57,709 nt of DNA from CAZCQG01 sp964500775 (GTDB lineage Bacteria > Campylobacterota > Campylobacteria > Campylobacterales > CAZCQG01): assembly GCA_964500775.1 (NCBI GenBank), contig CAZCQG010000012.1, positions 1 to 57,709 of the forward strand. Direction: 5' to 3'. The position numbers and the translations under genes are program-made. Below are positions 52,572 through 57,709 of this stretch, one piece after another (the first letter of the stretch is position 1; the number at the start of each line of letters is the position of its first letter). The notes beneath the pieces were generated by a model. The model was given only the letters and a program-made list of their open reading frames with translations. It did no database searches and was not told where the DNA came from.

Positions 52572-54249
52572 ACTCAATAGACTGCAAAGCGAGACGAAGA
52601 ATCTCACGGTGCTTTACGTCGAAGACGACTATAACGCAAGAGAGCAGATCAAAGATATATTAGGACTACTTTTTAAAAACGTGATCATCGCAAATAACGG
52701 AGCGGAAGGGCTAGAAAAATACAAAGAGCAAGGTAAAGCCATAGACCTTATCCTCACTGATGTACAAATGCCCGTGATGGACGGACTGGAGATGGCAAAG
52801 AGAATCAAAGAGATCTCACCCCACAAACACCTACTCATCCTCACGGCACACAACGACACCGATTATTTCGTCAAGGCAATCGACCTTGGAGTAGATGGAT
52901 TTATCATCAAGCCCATCGCTTCGGATAAATTTTTACGCTCCATCGAGCGCTCTTGCAAGATGATAAAGAATCAAAAACTCGAAGAGCTCTACCAACAAGA
53001 GCTAGAAAGCACCCTCCAAGTCCGCACTCTAGAGCTAGAACAAAGTCTCATAACAGACGAGATCACCGGTCTGTATAACAAAAACAAGCTCAACTTAGAT
53101 CTCGCGAAAGAGGGGGATTATGCGGTTTTACTCGTCAATCTAGATAACTTCGACCATATCAACTCCACCTACGGTTACGACATAGGGGATGATATATTGC
53201 GGCAAACGGCTCTCTTTTTCTCCGAAATGAAACCCTCAAATTGCAGGCTTTATCGACTTGCATCCGATGAGTTTGTATTTTTGTTTGAAGATTCCCAAGG
53301 GCTGTCGGTGCAAAAGTTTGCCGAAGAGCTGTTAGAGCGTCTTAGTCGAAAAAAATTTCTCTCATCGGACGTAGACATCTGCCTCACTTCTACGGTGGGA
53401 ATCGCCAGAGGAAGCACCAAACAAACCCTCGTAGATGCCCATATAGCGATGAAAGACGTACGTCAAATCGGAAAGAACAGATACTGCTTTTACAGCAACA
53501 CTTCCGATTTGCAACAAAAACAAAAAAACAATATCGAATGGATGCGAAAAGTAAAAACCGCACTCGATCAAGACCTCATCATCCCCTATTTTCAACCTAT
53601 CGTAAATAACAAAACACAGCAGATAGAAAAATACGAATGTCTCGCTAGAATCTTGGACGTCAATAGAATCATCACCCCAAACTATTTCATAGAGCCGGCA
53701 AAACTCGTCGGGATGATCCCCAATATCACCAAAGTGATGCTCAAAAAATGTTTCCATACGTTTGCTTCAAACGACAAAGAGTTTTCGATAAATATCACCG
53801 AGTGCGATTTACGAGACGGCTATCTCCCCGATATGCTCACCGAACTGCTTCAAAAATACAAAATACGCCCAAATCGCGTCGTGCTTGAGGTGCTCGAAAA
53901 TATTAGCACCCAAGAGAGCGCCGAAGTGCTATCGCAACTCAAAAAAATCAAAGAGCTCGGAATCAAGCTCGCCCTCGATGATTTCGGGAGTGAAAAATCG
54001 AGTTTTTATCGACTGCAAGAACTCAACGTCGACTATATAAAAATCGACGGTGCTTTTATCAAAAATATCTGCACAAATAAAAATTGTTTCCAAATCGCCA
54101 AAACCATAAAGCAACTCGCGGAAAATCTCGATGCTAAAGTGATAGCTGAATTTGTCCATTCGCAAGAGGTGTATAACACCCTCAAAGAGCTTGATATTGA
54201 ATTTTCACAAGGGTACTTTTTTGGCGTACCGAAGGAGAAGGTATTATGA
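52564..54249 (+). CDS. Receiver-GGDEF(degenerate)-EAL protein, probable c-di-GMP phosphodiesterase
   Basis: This is a 561-residue response regulator. The receiver (10-130) has D66 in LTDVQMPVMDG and the switch K in FIIKPIA. The GGDEF domain (160-310) has ASDEF (233-237) in place of GGDEF, so cyclase activity is unlikely. The EAL domain (325-555) keeps catalytic features: E358 (ECL for EAL), N410, E442, the pair DD in LDDFGSEKSS, K493 and QGYFFGVP. It should hydrolyse c-di-GMP, with the GGDEF part possibly binding GTP as an allosteric site. Phosphorylation by the upstream kinase would control it. It overlaps both neighbours (8 bp and 4 bp). Confidence 0.88.
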   Translation: MGELNRLQSETKNLTVLYVEDDYNAREQIKDILGLLFKNVIIANNGAEGLEKYKEQGKAIDLILTDVQMPVMDGLEMAKRIKEISPHKHLLILTAHNDTDYFVKAIDLGVDGFIIKPIASDKFLRSIERSCKMIKNQKLEELYQQELESTLQVRTLELEQSLITDEITGLYNKNKLNLDLAKEGDYAVLLVNLDNFDHINSTYGYDIGDDILRQTALFFSEMKPSNCRLYRLASDEFVFLFEDSQGLSVQKFAEELLERLSRKKFLSSDVDICLTSTVGIARGSTKQTLVDAHIAMKDVRQIGKNRYCFYSNTSDLQQKQKNNIEWMRKVKTALDQDLIIPYFQPIVNNKTQQIEKYECLARILDVNRIITPNYFIEPAKLVGMIPNITKVMLKKCFHTFASNDKEFSINITECDLRDGYLPDMLTELLQKYKIRPNRVVLEVLENISTQESAEVLSQLKKIKELGIKLALDDFGSEKSSFYRLQELNVDYIKIDGAFIKNICTNKNCFQIAKTIKQLAENLDAKVIAEFVHSQEVYNTLKELDIEFSQGYFFGVPKEKVL

Positions 54250-55343
54250 AAGCGACCGAAATTTTACAATTCACGAATGAGCTTACGGTGCTCTTTGTCG
54301 AGGATGAAAAAGATGCAAGAGAGATGGTCACCGACGGAATCTTGAGTCTTCTTTTTAAAAAAGTACATTGCGCGCAAAATGGAGAGGAAGGTCTAGGGAT
54401 TTTTGAAAAAGAGCGTTGCGATATTATCATCACCGATCTCAAAATGCCGATAATGGGCGGCATAGAGATGATAAAAAAGATTCGAGAAATCGATAAAGAG
54501 ATTCCTATCATAATACTTTCGGCGCATTCGGATACCGACTATTTTATAGAATCCATAGAGCTAGATATCGAGGGCTACATCCTCAAACCCATCAAAGAAT
54601 CCTCCCTACACAAGGCACTCTACAAAACGGCAAAAAATATCGCGGACAAAAAAGAGCTTGAATACAGACGCAGGCAGGAACTGGAGAGAAAAGATATTTT
54701 CATCGATTACCAAAAAAATAAGATACAAAACTACAAAACGCTCCTAGAAGAGCTGCTTATCATAAAACATTTCAGGCAAAACAAACTCGACGCTCCAAGC
54801 AGCGCAACAGGATATACCCGCAGCGACGCTTTGCTGAATGAAGAAGAGCTAGAGATACTCCGCAAAAAACGCTCGTTCAAATATACGGCGCAAGAATATG
54901 TCTCCGAGATCGATAGCGAGACTTTGAGCGGGATACTCCTCCTCTCCGAGATAGAAAAAGATCTTGATGAAGCGATAGACGATTTTAGGGAGATGCCCCA
55001 TGGAAACAAGCTAAAAAATGTGCTCAAATATCTCGACGAACTCGCTAGAAACATAAAGCTCCTCATCGAATTTCAAGATATTGCTTGTGCACTGGAATCC
55101 TATATCTCTTTTTTGGAAAATCTAAGCGAAGAAGACGTACATACAAATGCGAAAAAAATAGCCCTCTACTCTTCGAATATAGCCGAAGACCTCAAAGAGT
55201 GGCGTAATAAGATTTTCGTAGAACAAAGCACACAAGACATCCACTATCTCGATAGCTCCCTCTTTAGCTCTACGTTGCAGCTACAACTTGAGCTTTACGG
55301 TGAGAGCGGCGGCGATTCGGGGAATGATTTAGAACTTTTTTAA
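54246..55343 (+). CDS. Response regulator with an unrecognised C-terminal helical domain
   Basis: This is a 365-residue protein. Residues 10-130 are a receiver (VEDEKDAR acidic pocket, phosphoacceptor in IITDLKMPIMGG, switch K in YILKPIK). The receiver is very like that of the preceding gene, suggesting duplication. A coiled coil follows (about 135-180), and then about 170 residues of acidic helical sequence with EVDIDSE-type patches that match no output domain I know. It overlaps the GGDEF/EAL gene by 4 bp and is the last gene of the overlapping set. It may act on protein partners rather than DNA. Confidence 0.8.
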   Translation: MKATEILQFTNELTVLFVEDEKDAREMVTDGILSLLFKKVHCAQNGEEGLGIFEKERCDIIITDLKMPIMGGIEMIKKIREIDKEIPIIILSAHSDTDYFIESIELDIEGYILKPIKESSLHKALYKTAKNIADKKELEYRRRQELERKDIFIDYQKNKIQNYKTLLEELLIIKHFRQNKLDAPSSATGYTRSDALLNEEELEILRKKRSFKYTAQEYVSEIDSETLSGILLLSEIEKDLDEAIDDFREMPHGNKLKNVLKYLDELARNIKLLIEFQDIACALESYISFLENLSEEDVHTNAKKIALYSSNIAEDLKEWRNKIFVEQSTQDIHYLDSSLFSSTLQLQLELYGESGGDSGNDLELF

Positions 55344-55416
55344 AAACGTAATCACTTTTTATCAAAACTTCTGCCATAATAAAAAGTAAGTCAAAAGTTG
55401 CTCTTTTGTCGATTAT

Positions 55417-57111
55417 ATGAGTGGTACGGTGCAAACAATGAAAAGCAGTCGCGGTTTATACTTTTTTCTCAAGTCTTACAGAAGCAGGATGGCTATAGTG
55501 CTTCTAGTCGCCTTTGTCCCTTTCATCGTCGCCGATGCCTATAAGAATCTCGAACTCAAAAAAAAGAGTGAAAATGATCTCATAAACAAAGCGCACGAAA
55601 CGACTTCGATGCTACTTAAAGAACACTCCGAGATGATGCTTCGCGCAAAAAGGGAGCTCGCTCTTATCGCCCAAGCCGAGCAAATAGCGTGCAAGACCCT
55701 TGAATCATGCAGAGAGTATTTGGGTGTAGTAAAAAAATCTTCGGATATTTTCGTCAATATCGGCGTAGCGAATCTCGAAGGAAATCTAGTCTGCTCCTAT
55801 ATGGACTTCACGCAAGTCTCCCAAGAAGCCAAAAAAGCTTTTGACGCGGCGAAAAAGACAAAGATGTTTTCTTTTTCAAACGCAAAAATCTCTTCTAATC
55901 ACAATATGCCGATCATCCCCACGGCACAGCCTATTCTCGGGGAAAACGGCGAGGTAGAAAAAGTATTAATGGCGGGCATCGGTCTTATGTGGTTTAACGA
56001 GAAAGTTTTTTCAGACCTCAATCTGCCGCAAGGTGCGTCTATCTATCTCGCCGACAAAGAGGGGACGCTTTTGGCAAAATATCCGATCAAGAAAGAGCGC
56101 GTAGGAAAAGTAGTCGCTGATCCTGAAATTTCAAGTATCATAGCCGATCCTAGCAAGGGAATGAGCATCATAGAATCAAATAGCGGTCGGCTTACCTATT
56201 TGATCCACAGCGATTTTCAAGACGGAATCAAAGTGGCAATGGAGCTAGACGCCACGGAAATAAAAAAAATAGGTGACACTATATTTTTATGGGGTTTGCT
56301 TTATTTTATCGCCGTCGTACTACTCTCTGGATTGATCGTTTTATTTGTAGCGAAAAGACTCATCATCCAAGAGGTTGATGCGATGTTGCAAATAAATATC
56401 GCGCAATCAAAATACGCTGCGGCATCCGAACTACTAACCAATATCGCCCACCAATGGAGACAACCGCTCAATGTCGTAACCCTCGGACTTGAGAACATTA
56501 GGGATTTTTTAGAGCACAAACTTTCCAAGCAAGACGTGGATGAAGTACACGGACAGCTCGATGCGATAGATAAAAACGTACGCAGGCTTAGTGAAATCAT
56601 CAATAACTTCACCGACTTCTTCAAAAACGACGGAGAAAAAAGCACATTTTATATAGCCGATGCGATTGAAGATGTCGTAAAAATCATTCAAGACAACGCA
56701 AAACATCAACGGGTAACCCTATCGTCAAATGTCGGCAACATAGAGCTTTTAACCTACAAAAGCGAACTCGTGCGGTGCCTTTTGGCTATCGCCAACAACT
56801 CGCTTGAGGCATATAGGATAAACGACAAAATCGCCGATGAAGAGCGTTTCATCAAAATAGATGCGTTTATGGAAAACGAAGAGAGCGTGCAAATGATAAT
56901 TTCGGACAACGGCGGCGGCATAGACGCGGCGCTCCTCCCGAAGATATTTGAGCCGTATTCGACTACGAAATTTAAATCGGACAGGGTCGGACTTGGCTTG
57001 TATATGGTAAAGAGCATTATTGAAAACAGACTAGGCGGAATCATCTATATAGAATCGCCCGATAAAGGGGTGCGGGTAATAATCAAGCTACCGATTAAAT
57101 GCTATAGGTAA
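55417..57111 (+). CDS. Membrane histidine kinase with periplasmic Cache-type sensor
   Basis: This is a 564-residue kinase with a first helix at about 25-42, a periplasmic Cache-like domain of about 240 residues (NIGVANLEGNLVC, IPTAQPILGENGEVEKVLMAGIG in parts, and ASIYLADKEGTLLAKYP), a second helix near 287-308, then an H-box IAHQWRQPLNVV (His near 346), N-box-like IANNSLEAYR, G-boxes DNGGGID and VGLGLYMVKS. The N-box begins A-N-N-S instead of N-x-x-x-N-A-x-D. It is separated from the preceding operon by 73 bp with its own promoter-like TAATAA stretch, so it may be independently expressed. No receiver is attached. Confidence 0.85.
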   Translation: MSGTVQTMKSSRGLYFFLKSYRSRMAIVLLVAFVPFIVADAYKNLELKKKSENDLINKAHETTSMLLKEHSEMMLRAKRELALIAQAEQIACKTLESCREYLGVVKKSSDIFVNIGVANLEGNLVCSYMDFTQVSQEAKKAFDAAKKTKMFSFSNAKISSNHNMPIIPTAQPILGENGEVEKVLMAGIGLMWFNEKVFSDLNLPQGASIYLADKEGTLLAKYPIKKERVGKVVADPEISSIIADPSKGMSIIESNSGRLTYLIHSDFQDGIKVAMELDATEIKKIGDTIFLWGLLYFIAVVLLSGLIVLFVAKRLIIQEVDAMLQINIAQSKYAAASELLTNIAHQWRQPLNVVTLGLENIRDFLEHKLSKQDVDEVHGQLDAIDKNVRRLSEIINNFTDFFKNDGEKSTFYIADAIEDVVKIIQDNAKHQRVTLSSNVGNIELLTYKSELVRCLLAIANNSLEAYRINDKIADEERFIKIDAFMENEESVQMIISDNGGGIDAALLPKIFEPYSTTKFKSDRVGLGLYMVKSIIENRLGGIIYIESPDKGVRVIIKLPIKCYR

Positions 57112-57146
57112 ATCCTGCTATAAATGCGAGTGAAAGAATGGTTTAA

Positions 57147-57191
57147 TGGTGGCGCGGGGGAGACTTGAACTCCCGACCTCCGGCTTATGAG
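57147..57191 (-). other. 3' fragment of tRNA-Met (CAU), attachment-site remnant
   Basis: Read leftward, the 45 nt give the 3' half of a tRNA: anticodon loop ending CTCATAA, anticodon stem half, T-arm GGGAGTTCAAGTCTCCC, acceptor 3' strand CCGCGCC, and CCA. The 5' half is missing: beyond 57191 the sequence does not pair with the stem. This is what remains at the far end of an element integrated into a tRNA-Met gene. Confidence 0.8.
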
Positions 57192-57240
57192 GGAACTAAG
57201 AAGTGCCTAGATAGCGCTGTTTAGGGGTTTGGTCATCTAC

Positions 57241-57340
57241 AATTAACGTTAATTGCCGCCAATTCTGCTTTTTCAGGTGACTCTTTAGGTGACTCTTTTT
57301 GTATCAAAAAAACCTTTATTCTTACTACAGCCGTCGTAAG
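57241..57340. repeat. Short repeats between the tRNA fragment and hsdM
   Basis: The 278-bp stretch 57192-57469 has no gene that I can support. It holds a perfect 14-bp palindrome AATTAACGTTAATT (57241-57254), two tandem copies of AGGTGACTCTTT (57275-57286 and 57287-57298), and an imperfect 20-bp inverted repeat (57321-57340). Clusters like this near att sites can be integrase or excisionase arm sites. Confidence 0.5.
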
Positions 57341-57469
57341 ATTATTTTGACAATAAAAAATTTTAGAAACTCGCAATTACTACACTGTCCCAACCCGACA
57401 CTTAAAATCTTTAGAGAAAGAAAAGTAGAATATAGAATTATATTTTTAAGCTAGAAAAAGAGAATAAAA

Positions 57470-57709
57470 ATGAGTGAACAAAGTGAACAGAAATTTCTCC
57501 AAGAGCTAGAAAAAAAGCTATGGACATCTGCAAATAAACTTCTTCCATCTTTGGATGCGGCAGTTTATAAACATGTAGTGCTTGGATTAGTGTTTCTGAA
57601 ATATGTCTCCGATAGTTTTGAGACGAGAAGAGCGGAGCTTTTACATGCTTTCAAAGACCCTAAAAATGACTACTATCTCGGAGAAGATAGCGATGACATC
57701 ATAGAAGAG
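57470..57709 (+). CDS. hsdM: HsdM, type I restriction-modification methyltransferase (N-terminal part)
   Basis: The first 80 codons of a gene run off the right edge. The start LQELEKKLWTSANKLL and the block YKHVVLGLVFLKYVSD are the hallmark N-terminal HsdM helical domain of type I systems, which methylate adenine and form a complex with HsdS and HsdR. No ribosome site is strong; AGAATAA precedes ATG. It lies just inside the presumed island boundary marked by the tRNA fragment, as expected for a mobile defence island. Confidence 0.88.
   Translation, partial: MSEQSEQKFLQELEKKLWTSANKLLPSLDAAVYKHVVLGLVFLKYVSDSFETRRAELLHAFKDPKNDYYLGEDSDDIIEE

Noticed and set aside
57241..57254. AATTAACGTTAATT as a second ModE box
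   Set aside because: It lacks the spaced CGTTATAT half-sites. It is a simple continuous palindrome far from Mo-related genes.
1..57709. CRISPR array, insertion sequences, rRNA genes
   Set aside because: I saw no spaced direct repeats, transposase-like proteins or rRNA sequence on either strand.

Overview
The window looks like chromosomal DNA from a Campylobacterota (epsilonproteobacterial) bacterium, most like free-living Sulfurimonas/Sulfuricurvum-type organisms. The support is indirect: compact overlapping genes, many orphan histidine kinases with the H-box IAHQWRQPL, an NikMLQOK-type nickel transporter, and AGA-rich, moderately AT-rich coding sequence. I cannot name genus or species. Four runs of N mark assembly gaps (about 32907-32916, 38217-38316, 39857-39956, 45884-45893). 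Frame changes across them are artefacts.

Left part (1-9.7 kb): nitrogen fixation. The tail of an unknown gene, nifW and a [2Fe-2S] ferredoxin read rightward, probably the end of a nif cluster lying off the window. Facing them is a complete leftward set for an iron-only (Anf) nitrogenase: anfD-anfG-anfK, then a class I glutamine amidotransferase and a PNPOx-fold protein, then anfA-nifE-nifN. A sigma-54 promoter (GG-N10-GC) precedes anfD. A near-perfect molybdate-responsive ModE box (CGTTATAT-N8-ATATAACG) sits 22 bp before anfA. The inferred logic is: molybdate absent, ModE leaves the box, AnfA is made, AnfA with sigma-54 turns on anfDGK, and a second NifEN scaffold is co-produced. anfH is not in the window.

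10-27 kb: a decayed GGDEF fragment, two tiny membrane proteins, a nickel ECF transporter (nikM-L-Q-O-K) with a possible NikR operator, an OmpA-family porin, metK, an OmpR/ArsS-like two-component pair whose kinase lacks a standard start codon, a CysZ/EI24 membrane protein, a PhoU-like protein, a CheY-like regulator behind an RBS-covering hairpin, a TRAP binding protein, moeA, and a solute-binding protein/histidine kinase pair without permease or response regulator.

27-33 kb: tRNA-Leu(UAG), then a complete RND efflux system (outer membrane factor, adaptor, pump) and a 2[4Fe-4S] ferredoxin.

33-48 kb: a large type I secretion/adhesin locus. A LapA-like giant adhesin (its assembly collapsed at repeats) is followed by a secreted HExxH protein and preceded by a LuxR-type regulator with a degenerate receiver. 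The membrane-fusion protein is fused to a cytoplasmic PAS domain, the TolC-like channel carries three SH3 domains, and a LapB-like ABC exporter and a coiled-coil lipoprotein complete the set. This sensor-equipped secretion apparatus is the most unusual system in the window.

48.5-57 kb: an overlapping signalling operon: PhnD-like binding protein, multi-PAS kinase, receiver-GGDEF(degenerate)-EAL protein, receiver protein with an unknown C-terminal domain, and then a separate dCache-like kinase. It may feed c-di-GMP and phosphorylation signals to the adhesin system, but that link is inference from proximity.

Right end (57.1 kb on): a 45-nt 3' fragment of tRNA-Met(CAU), short repeats, and the start of hsdM. 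This is the signature of the boundary of a tRNA-integrated island that continues to the right.
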